In this document: one piece after another, positions 20,834 through 33,100 of the stretch | How positions within the stretch are numbered: the stretch's first letter is position 1 | Layout of the letters: each line of letters starts with the position of its first letter | Assembly (NCBI GenBank): GCA_033032865.1 | Contig: JAWHQI010000257.1 | Span: 3,209,001 to 3,273,000 of the forward strand | Reading direction: 5' to 3' | Origin: Dactylorhiza incarnata | Taxonomy: Eukaryota; Streptophyta; Magnoliopsida; Asparagales; Orchidaceae | DNA: 64,000 nucleotides | The notes under the pieces: generated by a model | Told to the model about the DNA's origin: nothing | What the model saw: the letters and a program-made list of their open reading frames with translations, nothing else | Database searches by the model: none | Program-made: the position numbers and the translations under genes

Positions 20834-21060
20834 GGACTCGGGGTCCGTCCGGTTGGAGGTGGCGAATGACCTTTGTCCGCTCGTGCCTCAGGAGGACTCG
20901 GGGTCCGTCCGGTTGGAGGTGGCGAATGAACTTTGTCCGTTCGTGGACTCGGGGTCCGTCCGGTTGGAGGTGGCGAAGGACCTTTGTCCGTTCGCACCTT
21001 GGAAGGACACGAGATCTGTTCCAATGAAGGGAGTGCAGAAGGACCTTTGTCCATCTCGCC
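20834..21060. repeat. Tandem array, 60-bp unit (GGACTCGGGGTCCGTCCGGTT)
   Basis: Unit starts at 20834, 20894 and 20945, followed by more diverged units with GGACCTTTGTCC and AAGGACACGAG. The frame through it encodes HLQPDGPRV repeats with no known function. Confidence 0.85.
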
Positions 21061-21429
21061 TTGGCAGTAGAAGGACACGAGTACGTTCTCTCAGGAGGTG
21101 TAGAAGGACTTTCGTTCATCCCGCCTTGACAGTAGAAGGACACAAGGTTCGTTTTCTCCGGTGATTGCTGCAGTAGATGAAACTAAAGACTGTTGCATTA
21201 GCGCTGAAAGAAGATACATGTGCTCGCGAGCTTCTTCCCGCGGATTATTCTTGAGCGAGAAAATAAGGAAAATTAGTAGATAGTGCGGGGGTCTCTCAGT
21301 CCTCCCCCCCCCCCCCGACCCCCGAGTCCACCTCAAGCTCTGCGTGTATCTCTGCGGTCCGAATCTTGGCAAGGGGTGTGACTACTGCAGGTAACAGAGT
21401 CGCGCTGCCTCCTGATCTCCTCAGACAAT

Positions 21430-23420
21430 GCCTATCCCACATGAGTGACGAACTTCATGGTCAGGTGCGAGATAGAGGGGATTGCCTCGAAGAGCGTCTG
21501 GAGTGGTCGACCGAAGATCGCATTGTATGTCGAGCTAGAGTCGGCCATCATGAACTGAACATCCGGGTGACCTGTCTCAGTAACTCCCCCGGGGTGACTG
21601 GGAGAATGATTGTCCCTCGCACCAGAATTGAGCTATAGTCAAATCCGTATAGCGGTCCCGTTGCCGGCTCGAGGCGTTCTCGGGGGATCTTCATGTTACA
21701 CAGTGTGGACATGAACAAAACGTCCACTGAGCTCCCGTTGTCGATCCGTATTCTTCTGACCCTAAAGTAGGGGTTGCCGATTCTTGCACTGATGACGAGG
21801 GGTCCAGGTGTGGTGTGTGTACTCCCTCCAGGTCTTAGTCCCCGAAGATGATGGCGGTGTCCTGTGGCGCCTTCAGGTATTCAGGGTACTTTTCCAGGCT
21901 AGCGATGAAGAGGACTTGGGCGATGAGGAAGGGCGAGTCAGCGATGGTTTTGACTTCACCCATCATTTGCATGCCCCCCTGTGCACCCTGGTGCGCATGA
22001 GGCTGCTCCCGTCCTAGCTGGTGCGGCCGAGGCCGATTCAACACTTGGTTCTGTAAGAACATCCCTAGGTGTCCTTGGCGGATGAGGCGCCCTATCTGCT
22101 CATTCAGCCGGGTGGAGTCCTCTGTGGTGTGCCCATTCTCGCGGTGAAACTCGTAGTACCGCGTCTGGTCTCCATGGTTCGGGGGAACGGCTTGGGCCTG
22201 CGGAGCATATCAGAGTCTTGGATAGCCATAAGCACCTGTGTCCGTGTGGAAGTACTAGTGTCGGCAAGAGCCTTGGTCCTTGCGAGGGTTGTTGCGGCGG
22301 TTGTCGTTCCTCCTGGACGTTGGTGGAGTGGACTCCGACTCCCTTTTTCGCGTGGAGGTTCCCTCAAACTGCTGGCGGTGTGCCTCGATAGACTCATCTG
22401 CCGTGATCTGCGCCTCGACCTGGTGAACGAGGTCAACGTAGCTTGGTACCATCTCTCGCATTAGAGCGGAGTAGAATCCACTTGGGCGGAGCCCTCCGAG
22501 GAAGGCGCAGCAGAGGAGTTCCGGGTTGATTCATGAGATTTTGTCGCGCGCCCGGAAAAACTCCTTAAGCGTTTCCCCCTCACTTTAGCGAATGTCAGAG
22601 AGGTGAGAGGGGTCTCTGACGATGTGACATTTTGATATGAATTGGTCGACGAAGAGGCGCGTGAGCACCACGATGTTGTTGATCTCCCCCTCCCTCAGAG
22701 AGTAAAACCATGTGTGTGTTTGTCCCTTCAATGTTGTGGGGAACACTTGACACAATAGTTGATCCGGTCCGTTGAAGACGTGCATGATCATCTCGAAATG
22801 GTTGACGTGCTCTAGGGGGTCGTCGATCCCGTTGAAGGCCTCGAAGTGGGGTAGCTTTAATCCATGCAGTACAGTGTGTGCCAGAACCTGAGGAGCGAGC
22901 GGGGACCCATGGTGAAGCCGGCTGCGCGCATTTGCGGGGCAACGCCTACCTTAGGCATAATCCTTATCGATCATGTCCTTCACTTCCCTGCAAGTGAATC
23001 ATTGGTCGTCCTGTCCGGCGTCAGCCTCCATCAGGTGAGGGTTGAGTCGGGCATCTCCCAGATGCTCCGCCCGTCGTGCGGTACGTGCGGAGCTTGCTGC
23101 ATCAGATAGCTCCTCACCGCGGTGATCCCCGAGGCAAACAACATTTCACGGAAGGATGCGTTCCTGAGCGATTGTCGGCCGCGCTCCTTGCGTTGTGGCT
23201 GGGTTGGGAGGATTGGAGGCTCCTAGATCTCACAGAAGGGTGAACAATTCTACCTGTCGATCCTCCATTAGTCGAACGTGCTCCTTTGCAGAAGTTGTGG
23301 GCGCGACGGCAGCGACTCCTAGAAGCAGAGCGTTTCTTACATGCAAATTTGTGGGGGCCAGATCTGCGTGCTCCTCCGAGGCTACGCCGTTAGCGGTGCG
23401 CACACTTTTCATTGCCATTG
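21430..23420 (-). pseudogene. Gypsy gag-protease polyprotein remnant
   Basis: In order on the minus strand: LKLPHFEAFNGIDDPLEHV, LCQVFPTTLKGQTHTWFYSL, FVDQFISKCHIVRDPSHLSDI (Retrotrans_gag), then an in-frame stop before SEGETLKEFFRARDK and INPELLCCAFLGGLRPSGFY. Next comes a zinc-knuckle-like YYEFHRENGHTTED, with the first Cys changed to Tyr. Protease follows: LVISARIGNPYFRVRRIRID then NGSSVDVLF (D-N-G-S-S intact), with ILPVTPGE downstream. Several stops and frame changes break it. The C.FH...GH.TEDC knuckle and DNGSS protease are typical of Tat-type gypsy elements. Confidence 0.82.
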
Positions 23421-23510
23421 CAGCTGGTCAGGGTGCTTGATCGGATCATGCACTGCTTCCAAAGATTTGCGCAGAGTTGAGAACACTTTCCCACATACGG
23501 CGCAAAACTG

Positions 23511-24480
23511 TGTGGGTCGCTCGGTCTTCCTCCGGTCCGGAGAATTGGACCGTCTTAGCTCCAAGTCGGACCGGGCACGCAAACCGCAAATGAAAAACAA
23601 AGCTACAATAACACTAGGCGTTTTATCGTGAAAAACTCAGAAATGGTGAAAAACCACGTGGCTGGATCTGTGTCGAGCCAAAATACATTATTTTCCTTTG
23701 TTGTTACAAGCGTTCCTGATTCCAAGAGGGTGACATGTCACTTCTCCGTTCATAAGCTTTAAGTACAGAGAAAAGGAAAAAATAGTGAAGTACACGAAGC
23801 TTTGGAGAGAGTGTCCACAGGAGCGTCCAAGAGCGCGTTCTTCTAAGTCTTTTCCTGCGCCTGCTGTTGTGTCCACGCGAGCGTTGAGGATGAGTAGACT
23901 AGAAAGGGAGCAGAGCGAATTTCGAGCGATGGAACGATCTCAGTGTCATGTCCTCGCCGGAAAACCTCAGAGCTCTCTCTAGTTTCTTTGGTTGCTTAAC
24001 TTCAAATGAAGGTCTGAGGGCCTTTTTATAGGTTTTTTGAAGGCAAGCATTAGTAATTGCGCTAGGCTGAATCTTGAGTTGACGATTGACGTCGCTCTGT
24101 TCTGGTCACATAGATCACCAATTTTCCCGAAATGAAGAACATGCCCCTCGGGCAGCGCGTGCAAGTGTGTGTTGGCTATGCGTGCGCGCTCCCGTGCACG
24201 CGTGCGCGAGCGCTGGTCGCACGTGGGCCGGTTGCGCGCATGCGCGGTCTGGCTGCGCGTCTGTGCGCTTGCCGGTCGTGTGCGCGCGGTTTGGCTGGGC
24301 GTGCGTGCGTGCTGGCCTCGCGCACGCGGGCCGTGCGTGCTTGGTTTCGTCCCTCCTTTTGGGATGATTTTGGACCCTTCGAGCGGGCGCTGTTTACATG
24401 CACTGTTCACTCGGTCGGGTCGGCTTGCTTTAGTGCTTCAATTCATTTTTATTCGGGAATCTTTACGGGGAACCCCATCA
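23511..24480 (-). repeat. 5' LTR (970 bp) of the truncated gypsy element
   Basis: Starts TGTGGGTCGCTCGG and ends GGGGAACCCCATCA. Minus-strand TATA motif TATAAAAAGG at about 24021-24031. Shares blocks (GTCCGGAGAAT, CGTGGCTGGATCTGTG, TGACATGTCAC, CCTCGCCGGAAAA) with the solo LTR at 51986-52950 and, more weakly, with the LTRs at 11272 and 17908. A GTGCGCG-rich stretch lies at 24170-24340. Confidence 0.88.
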
Positions 24481-25085
24481 GTACTATTCTAGTGCAATCA
24501 TGCTTAACCATAAAGGAAAATTGTTGCTCTAAGATTCAAGATTTTAGAATTTAAGCAAGATCATGCTCACTTCAAGGAGCTTCTCTCATCTTCCTCGCCC
24601 TTCTTTCGTGAGAAAAATTTGTGAGGGCATCATCTTGATTTTCATATCACGTGTTAATATCGAGCGATCACTCTGGATAAGAAAATTTGTCTCGACTCGG
24701 ACACAAAAAATTTGCGTGGTGAAGCCTCTCTCCTTCGGACATGCGAAACTTCAAATGCAACCGAAAAACCCGAAACTAATCACACATTAACAAATAATGC
24801 CACAAACTTACATCATTTTCCTAGTAAGTATATGCAAACTCACATCATTCCTCATAATTTAGTCACTTCATTTCAAGGGACACCATAAATGTGTAACAAA
24901 AACATTCATCGGCACGTACAAATATGCCGGCCTAGAAGAAAATTGTACGTTAGCTGAGCTTATTCTTGTTATCAGGAACTGTATATTTGATCGGATATTA
25001 TGCACAGGAAAACTCATGGTAATTACGCTAATATATTAAAATAAATATTTTTTTAGCATACATTCTAAATAAAATAGAACTAAGA
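24481..25085. other. Noncoding gap
   Basis: AT-rich, no domain or element end recognised other than the copia TSD at its right edge. Confidence 0.6.
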
Positions 25086-25090
25086 AATCT

Positions 25091-25795
25091 TGTTGAGTTT
25101 TTGAAGTGAGCTAACGCCCGGCGTTAGAGCTAACGCTGGCGTTAGCTCCTTCTCGCTGAGCTAACGCCAGCATTGCGAGCTAACGCCAGCGTTGCGAGCT
25201 AACGCCACCGTTGCGAGCTAACGTCTGCGTTGGCTCCTTCTCGCACCTCCCCCATGTTTTGCCTATAAATAAAGGGGTACCCCCCCTCTAAAGAGCATCA
25301 TTTCTGAAAGTGGCGAGTATCCTCTACTTTGAGCGAGTAAGAGATACCAGAGTGCTTCCAGGCGAACATCGAACTTGGAGTAAGTTCGGCAAGAGAGTTA
25401 CCTACTCGCGAGTTAACGCGGGGCGTTAGAGTCAACGTCGGGCGTTGAGTGTGGCGAGTAGCGAGCTTCGTCTAGTGGCGACTAGGGAGCTGCGGAGTGC
25501 GAGCAGCGAGCTTGCGAGGAGGAGAGCTAACGCTGGGCGTTAACGTTAACGCCGACGGTAGCGAGGAGCGAGTATCACCTGCGCGGTGTGCTCCGGAGGA
25601 GAAGCGGACCTTGTCCGTGACCAAGTTCTTTACTTCATTGGCTGTTGTTAATCAAGTTGGATGCAACTTGTATTCAGCCTTGTCCATTTGTAACTAGTTG
25701 TCGAGTATTATTTGTTGTGAAAGCTTGTGTTCATCTATTGGCGTCTTTATTCTCCTGTTGGTTAAAGTGTTCTTCCGACTACAAAATATTTCACA
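25091..25795 (+). repeat. 5' LTR (705 bp) of copia copy 1
   Basis: U3 holds repeated GAGCTAACGCC(A/G)GCGTT words in both orientations (25111-25230). TATA motif GCCTATAAATAAAGG at about 25260-25274. The 3' LTR matches it with small indels, including a C-run expansion near 29337-29352. Confidence 0.9.
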
Positions 25796-25837
25796 TGGTA
25801 TCAGAGGGATAGTGGGAACAAGGACTGAGCAACCAAG

Positions 25838-28800
25838 ATGGACGGCGGAGGAGGGTATGCTAAGGGACTTGGCATCGAGCTGCTCACCCAGACCAACTAC
25901 AAGAAGTGGAAGTCTTGCTTGGAGAGTTACCTGCTTGTAGAGGACATATGGGAGGTCGTTGGAGGAGAAGAGCAGGCAGAAGTATTTCCAATCGAAGACA
26001 ATGGTCAAGCTGTGAGAGCTTAAAGGAAGACCAACGCCAAGGCGGAGTTCACCTTGAAGAGAGCCATATCGCCTGACTTGTTTGACCACATCATAGGTTG
26101 CAAGTCAGCGTCTGAGATCTGGATAACCCTCGATGAGTTATTCAACAAGAAGAATGTAGCGCAGCTACAATTCCTGGAGAATGAGTTGGCGAGGTCGACT
26201 CAAGGCGAGATGGCGATATCCACCTTCTTCCTGAAGGTGAAGAACCTGTGTGGGGAGATCTCGACCTTGGACCCTGAAGAGCCAATCTCAGAGGTGAAGT
26301 TGAAGCGGCACATACTACGAGGCTTGAGGAAGGAGTATGTTCCCTTCGTTACTTCCGTGCAAGGGTGGGCTACTCAGCCCTCCTTATTGGAGCGAGAGAA
26401 CCTGCTGTCTTCACAAGAGAGCTTGGCGAAGCAGATGGCGGGACTATCCATCTCAGGAGGAGATGACGAGGCCTTATTCTCAGGAAAGAGGAGATCCTAG
26501 GACAAGACAAAAATAGAACTCCGGAGATGGACCTTCAACGTCCTCTCAGGGAGATGGGAGGAAGTTCCTCCCTGCGCGATGAGATGTGGAGATCTCTTTG
26601 CTTTTCCTGTAGGAAGTACGGGCACATGGCGAAGTACTGCCGATCCAATCTGAAGGCCGGTCATGCTGCTAACAAGGAGGGAGATCACCAGAGAGGTGGA
26701 GACCATCAGAGAGGTGGAGACCATCAGAGAGGTGGAGGAAGAGGTGGAGGTCACCAGGGCGGTGAGAGGGGAGACAATTATTTCCTGGCAGAGATGACGA
26801 CAACGTCAGTCGATGTCTTAGCCTCCATCAACCTCGAGAATGACTGGATAGTGGATTCCGGTTGCGGGCATCATCTCACAGGAGATATGTCCAAGTTCGA
26901 CTCCTTGGAAGCATATGAAGGTACAGATGCTATCATCACTGCGGATGATACGGTGCATCCCGTGGAGCGAGAAGGGAAGGCGTCCCTTGGGAGTAGAGAG
27001 ACGCCAGTGACACTGAAGAGTGTGTATCATGTGCCTGACATGAAGAAGAACCTTTTCTCGGTGGCTAACACAGTGTATGCTGGATACCAAGTGTTGTTTG
27101 GACCGAAGGAGGTGAAGTTCCTGAAGAACCTATCGTCTGTCGTTGCTGACGTCACGCTCACCGGGAGAATGGTGAAGGATTTGTATGTTCTGTCTGTAAA
27201 TGCCTACGTGGACAAGCTGAAGACAAACGACAGCGTTGTGATCTGGCATGAGAGGCTGGGTCATGTGGGGATGGACAAACTGAAGATGATGACGGCAAAG
27301 GGCCTAGTGAGTGTCCTGCCTCATCTCTCTTCATACGGCGACGGCCATGTGTGTGACGGATGCTAATGTGGAAAGTCACATCGACTTTCATTTGACAAGT
27401 CGGAGACCAGGTGTAAGGCACCTCTTGAGTGCGTACATGCTGACGTTATGGGGCCGTGCACCACCCTTACTTATGGAGGCAATAAGTATGCGCTGGTTCT
27501 GGTGGATGATTATACCCGCTATACGTGGGTATACTTTCTGAGAGAGAAGTCAGAAGTGTTTGAGAAGTTCCTAAAGTGGAAGGAGCTTGTGGAAGGGAGG
27601 CTGAACCGCATAGTGAAGAAGCTGAGAAGCGACAATGGAGGGGAGTTTACCTCCAATGAGTTTGCTTCTTTCTGCAGGAGGTTCGACATTCGGCGGGAGC
27701 TCTCCTGCGCTCACACCCCTCAGCAGAATGGGGTGGCAGAGAGGAAGATCCGCCATCTGGTGGAGACTACCAGGAGTTGGCTACATGCCAAGAGCATTCC
27801 CAAGGCCTTATGGGCGGAGGGAATGACGTGTGCTACTCATGTGATCAACCGACTACCTCTGAGTCCTAACAGGATGGTGTCTCCACACCAGCTCATGTTC
27901 GGGAGAAGCCCAATGTGGGTCACATGAAGGTGTTTGGTTCTACCTGCTTCGTGCACGTCCCGGACGCTCAGAGAACCAAGTTGGAGCCGAAAGCGAGGAA
28001 GTGTATCTTCATCGGCTACGATGAGCGAAAGAAGGGGTGAAAGTGCATGGATCCGCAGACCCACAAGTTCGTCGTCTCGCGCGACGTAGTGTTTGACGAA
28101 CTGGTCTCATACCAGGGAGTCTCTTATGTGGTGCTGCCAGAGAGTGGAGAATCTAGCAGGGAAGAGAGGGTCAGTGAGGACCCTACTGTGGAGTTAGAGC
28201 TATCTCTCAGTGCTCCATCGCCATCTGGTTCAGGAGGAGCATATGGCTCAGGAGGAGCTTCTGGCTCGGGAGGAGCTTCTGGCTCAGGGGGAGCTTCGAA
28301 CTCTAGAAGCAGGGAGAGCACTGCTTCAGGAGGAGTTCAGAGAGGAACTCAGAGAGGAGCTCAAGCAGAGGAGTCTACCAGAGTGGTAGATAGTGGCCAA
28401 GCCTTGAGGAGGTCGAAGCGGACCATCGTCCCGCCCGCTCTCTATAATGAGGAGAACTTCATGAGTTTGGTCTCATACTTCTTCGCAGGACCACTCGACG
28501 AGAGGGAACCTGCCTGCTTTGAGGATGCAGCTGACATCAAGGAGTGGGACGCGACCATGATCGAGGAGATGGAGGCCTTAGAGAAGAATGAGACATGGGA
28601 CCTGGTTCCCATGGTGGAAGGCATCAAACCTGTCACCTGCAAATGGGTGTACAAGGTTAAGAAGAGAGCGGATGGAGAAGTGGAGCGGTACAAGGCGAGG
28701 CTTGTCGCTCGGGGCTTCTCAAAAAACTACGGAGGTGATGCTGATGATCGCAAGTCGACATCAGGTTACGTGTTCTTATGTGGAGCTGCTGCTATCTCGT

Positions 28801-29192
28801 GGTGTAGCAAGAAGCAAGACTCTATTTCCCTTTCTACCACGGAGGCCGAGTACAAGGCGTCGTCCTTTGCAGCCCAAGAGTGTGTCTGGCTAAGGAGACT
28901 AGTGGAGGATGTGGACGAGGAGGTCATCGGACCTACTGTGCTACGCGGGGACAATGGGAGTGCATTGAAACTAGTAACCAATTCAGTGTGTCATGCAAGG
29001 ACCAAGCACATTGAGATCGAGCATCACTTTATCAGAGAGAAGGTGCTGGGTGGCTTGATCGCTGTGGAGCATGTGCGAAGTGAAGACAACCTTGCGGATA
29101 TATTCACGAAGCCCCTATCCGCGGGGCCATTCCGGAGGCTTCGCTCATTGCTTGGAGTTGTTCCCGGAGCTCACTTCAAGGGGGAGTGTTGA
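25838..29192 (+). pseudogene. Copia gag-pol polyprotein, disrupted, RT catalytic region missing
   Basis: Starts at ATG 25838 (MDGGGGYAKGLGIELLTQTNY). Gag runs to about 26500; zinc knuckle CFSCRKYGHMAKYC; protease DWIVDSGCGHHLTG; pre-integrase WHERLGHVGMDKL; integrase with VDDYTRYTWVY, SDNGGEFTSNEF and PQQNGVAERKIRHL. Stops at AVRA*, the gag end and DGC*; a frame change follows MFGRSPMW near 27925. The RT begins normally (WDATMIEEMEALEKNETWDL ... YKARLVARGFS) but jumps from a Tyr-Gly directly to GDADDRKSTSGYVF, the RNase H region. The YVDD motif is therefore absent. RNase H then continues intact to LGVVPGAHFKGEC. Confidence 0.92.
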
Positions 29193-29875
29193 GTTTTTGA
29201 AGTGAGATAAAGCCTGGCGTTAGAGCTAACGCCGACGTTAGCTCCTTCTCGCTGAGCTAACGCCAACGTTGCGAGCTAATGCCCGCATTGGCTCCTTCTC
29301 GCACCTCCCCCTGTTTTGCCTATAAATAGAGGGGTACCCCCCCCCCCCCCCCTCTAAAGAGCATCGTTTCTGAAAGTGGCGAGTATCCTCTACTTTGAGC
29401 GAGTAAGAGATACCAGAGTGCTTCCAGGCGAGCATCAAACTTGGAGTAAGTTCGGCAAGAGAGTTAGTTACCTACTCGCGAGTTAACGCGGGGCGTTAGA
29501 GTCAACGCCGGGCGTTGAGTGTGGCGAGTAGCGAGCTTCGTCTAGTGGCGACTAGGGAGCTGCGGAGTGCGAGTAGCGAGCTTGCGAGGAGCAGAGCTAA
29601 CGCTGGGCGTTAGCGTTAACGCCGGCGGTAGCGAGGAGCGAGTATCACCTGCGCGGTGTGCTCCGGAGGAGAAGCGGACCTTGTCCGTGACCAAGTTCTT
29701 TACTTCATTGTCTGTTGTGAATCAAGTTGGATGCAACTTGTATTCAGCCCTGTCCATTTGTAACTAGCTGCCGAGTATTATTTGTTGTGAAAGCTTGTGT
29801 TCATCTATTGGTGTCCTTATTCTCCTGTTGGTTGACGTGTTCTTCCGACTACAAAATATTTCACAAATCTAGCAT
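29187..29875 (+). repeat. 3' LTR (689 bp) of copia copy 1
   Basis: TGTTGAGTTTTTGAAGTGAG...TTTCACA, followed by the AATCT duplication. TATA motif CCTATAAATAGAGG at about 29318-29331. Confidence 0.9.
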
Positions 29876-29880
29876 CGCGG

Positions 29881-30768
29881 ATCCGAGGGAACACCACTGT
29901 AGCCACGATCGTTTGGTTGTGACGTCTTGGGCGTTTCATTGACCATGCAAGCACGAAATCTGGACTGCGGTTGATGTTAATATCAACCAAATTATTGTAA
30001 TTTAATCAATCAATTAAGTCGATTACGTTTCATATTGTATGAATGATTTAGGTTATCTGTGAATATCGAGCATCATTTTACATTTATATGATAAGCTTAA
30101 TCATAAAATGATCGCATAAAGTTTCGCTATAAATAAATTATAGTCACCGGGTCACACATCAGTTCAATCTCATTCAGTCTTCTTATCAGAGCCTTGTAGA
30201 TTTAAAAGATTCGTGACCGCAACGATCATTTTAAGTATTTAGGTGTATTTGTTGGAAATTTCCCGTAAGGTGAACTTGATTCATCGATACATCCCGTTGA
30301 AGTCGTACGCGAATATTTGAGCCTATTCGGACTCCTACGAGCGTGTGTTAATTCAGTCGCGCGAACGGTCGAAGCTTGTGATAGGTGAGCCAGATCGTCT
30401 CGTGATTTCATGACGCGAACCTGGTCTCGCTCTTGACACGAAATTTGGCATGACATAAAATCCTAATTAATTTTATGGGTTTATACTCTTAATTTAATTT
30501 GGGATTTATGGAGATTAATTGACTTCATAAATTTAGTAACTCCCAATTAGGCCTCCCTATTAAGCCAAACTCTATATAATGCCAAAAGGTGAATTTTTGT
30601 GGGATTCACTGGTGAACAAGGGTGAAATAAAGGTTCTCTCTCTACATCGTGAAACCCTCGGCGAGGGGTCCTCGGCAAGGGAGATCGGACCTTTCATTTC
30701 TTCTTCCTCTATCAAGGTTACAGGCGGGATGCACCTTTCTTCTTCCTTCATCAAGGTTGCAGACGGAC
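29881..30768. other. Unclassified noncoding sequence left of the CACTA element
   Basis: AT-rich to 30560, then less so with repeated TTCTTCCT(T/C)(T/C)ATCAAGGTT words (30702-30760). The CACTA insertion splits this from 32202 onward. It may be an old LTR or leader, but I could not define ends. Confidence 0.4.
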
Positions 30769-30771
30769 TGC

Positions 30772-32198
30772 CACTACTAGAAAAATAATTTTTAGCCACG
30801 GTTTAATTTGCCAGGGCTAAGTATTAGCCACGGTTATAAAATTCGTGGCTGAAAGTTTGTTTTAGCCAAGGCAGAAAAACCCATGGCTAATACTTTGGTA
30901 TTAGGCACGGCCAAATAAAATTGTGGCAAATATATGAGTATTAGCCACGGGGGCGTGGCTAATACGAAATAAAATGCTTGACCTAACATTTCAATCCTAA
31001 CTCTCCTTTTCTAATCCTCTGTCTGCTTCCCCTCGATCGAGAAGCTCTGTGGCGAAACCCTTTCTATCCGATAATCCACAGCTGACCTCGTCGTTTCCGC
31101 ACCACCGACCTCGCCGATTCCCTGCCGCCGACCTTACTTAGGACGAAGAACTCCCGCTCGGTCTATCGATCTCATTTTTTCTTCTAGTTTGGAATAAATC
31201 GCCGTTTTCTTCCAGTTTTTACTCAATTATTCTATCCTACAATTTATATTCTCTATTATTCAGATTTTTGCTCAGTTTTTCTTCAAGTTATTGCTAAGTT
31301 CTTTTTGCATTGGGTGAAGTTTAGGTATTTTTTTCAGGTTTTCTTCAAAATTAAATCAGAATTTGTTCAAGTTTTGTTGTTCAAGCTTGGAGGAAGTCAT
31401 ATTGCTGTTTTTGTTCAAGTGTTTAGGGAAAAAATAGTTTTCTGATGTTTTAGTTCAAAAAGTTGCAGCATAACCAATACCTGCTATCTTCAATCTTAAC
31501 GACTGCTTTCGGAGTCAGGGTGCTGCAGTAAATGAAATTCCTTTGCTCCACAAGACAACACAATGTTGCTGCTCTGCCAGGACGAGACTCCACGACCCTT
31601 CGCTTGGCCGGAGATCGCACGGTTGTTGTTCGCACGAGAGCTGATCAACCATTGTATTCCTTTGTATAAATCTCTGAATTTTCCTCTGTGAAGGTATTAT
31701 GTGAAATGTTAATCTCTGAATACAACTTTTAATGTTAAATTTTGTGGTGTAGATATAATATTGGATCACTATTAAATTTTTTGGACTGCAAATAGTTTTT
31801 AAAAAAATACATAATTTATTATTTGCCACGTTTAAAATCGTGGCAAATAGTTTTTTAAAAAAAATCTGAATTACTGTTAGCCAGGGCTTAAAACCGTGGC
31901 TAATAGTCAGACTATTTGCCACGGTTTTAAGCCATGGCTAAAAGTTTATTTTAACGGAATTGAGAAGTTTTTGCTAGGGCCTAAAACCGTGGCAAAAGGT
32001 CATGTTATTAGCCACGAAAATATTTTTTGTGGCTAATACTATTTGCCACGGCCAATTCGTGGCTAAAAATCTTTTGCCACGCGACCTTTAGCCATGAATT
32101 TTTTCCGTGGCTAGACCGTGGCAAAAGAGCTTTAACCACGATTTTAGACTTTTTGCCAGGGTAAATTGCCCTGGCCAAAAATCTGTTTTCTTGTAGTG
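30772..32198. mobile_element. Non-autonomous CACTA (En/Spm-type) transposon, 1427 bp, TSD TGC
   Basis: Left end CACTACTAGAAAAATA; reverse of right end CACTACAAGAAAACAGA, the standard plant CACTA terminus. Flanking TGC at 30769-30771 and 32199-32201. Both subterminal regions carry many GCCACGG/CCGTGGC words (30796-30975 and 31825-32165), as expected for transposase-binding repeats. No transposase. The middle (30980-31640) is more GC-rich and may be host-derived, but I recognise no exon. Confidence 0.92.
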
Positions 32199-32201
32199 TG
32201 C

Positions 32202-33100
32202 ACTGGTTCTTTTCCTCCATTGGATCTGGGCGCCATTACAGTTTCTCTTTCCTATTTCTGTTCGGAGGAATCGGCAAGGATTTTAAGCATCAGAGGAAGA
32301 ACATCCAAACTCGGCGATCTCACGAACAAAGATCTGATTTCACGGATCTATAGTTTCGGTAAAGGATCTACTTAAGTTAACCGGATCTGATTTCCATTTT
32401 CCATTACCGTGAAGAGTAAATCTAAATTCCAGAGATTTAAATAGCAGATAATCTTGTATGTTGAGAGGATCTTCGGACGCGGCGGAATTTATAAGGAACA
32501 ACACATCACAACTGTTGCGAATATCCGCCATCATGAAGCACGAGCAAGATTCCAAGAACGGTATAAATCATGTTTCCGCACTTCAGTAGATTTACCGCTT
32601 GCTCAATCTTTAGATCATTCTTGTGTGTTGTTGATTAATTAGAAGAATAATCATCTGCATAAACTTCAAATAGAGATCGATAAAATTTGGTTGACGATGC
32701 TAGGAGCTTCATTCGTCGCTACATTTATTCGAATTTTCGATTACACAAAATTCAGCGTAGCGACACTTTACTCCAAATTTTCTTAACAGTATTTTCTTTC
32801 GAATTTGCAATCTCGATATCTCAACTAAAAGCTAATATTTTTTCGTGTTTACCCCCAACATCCGCTTCCCTGGACCTAGAATTCAAGTTCTTCCTGAACA
32901 AAATCAACAAAAACGGGGATAAAGTGAGATGATGCACTTGTCGTAAAGTACGAATATCCAACGATCCGAGTGAATATCCGCACACACCTATTCTCCCAAA
33001 TCAACCCCTTAGGCCGCGGGAAAGAAAGTACACACTACACAACGCTCTCTATCCACATCTCCTCGCTTCCTGTACAGATTGGGTGGGAAAAAGAGAAAGC
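32202..33100 (+). promoter_or_regulatory. Upstream region of RPL21, promoter and 5' UTR expected at the right end
   Basis: 32202-32900 continues the unclassified sequence interrupted by the CACTA element. The last ~120 bases before the ATG (CTTAGGCCGCGGG and a pyrimidine-rich leader) look like a gene 5' region. No TATA box is evident. Confidence 0.4.

Larger units (their letters stand above)
20830..24480 (-). mobile_element. Truncated Ty3/gypsy (Tat-like) element: 5' LTR, gag and protease
   Basis: The 5' LTR is at 23511-24480, the primer site (minus strand TTTTGCGCCGTATGTGGG) at about 23489-23508, and gag-protease remnants run down to about 21430. To the left a 60-bp tandem array runs to about 20830, then MULE-like sequence begins. 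No second LTR ending CCCCATCA and no RT or integrase are present, so the 3' half is lost or was never there. The left boundary is uncertain. Confidence 0.75.
25091..29875 (+). mobile_element. Ty1/copia element with RT core deleted, 4785 bp, TSD AATCT
   Basis: 5' LTR 25091-25795, 3' LTR 29187-29875, both TGTTGAGTTTTTGAAG...AAATATTTCACA. Flanks AATCT at 25086-25090 and 29876-29880. Primer site TGGTATCAGAGG begins at 25796 (iMet type); polypurine tract CAAGGGGGAG precedes the 3' LTR. Same family as 34877-40915 in coding sequence. It cannot encode an active RT. Confidence 0.93.

Noticed and set aside
22069..22464. Plus-strand ORF of 131 codons
   Set aside because: Antisense shadow of the gypsy gag region, whose minus-strand reading gives recognisable gag motifs.
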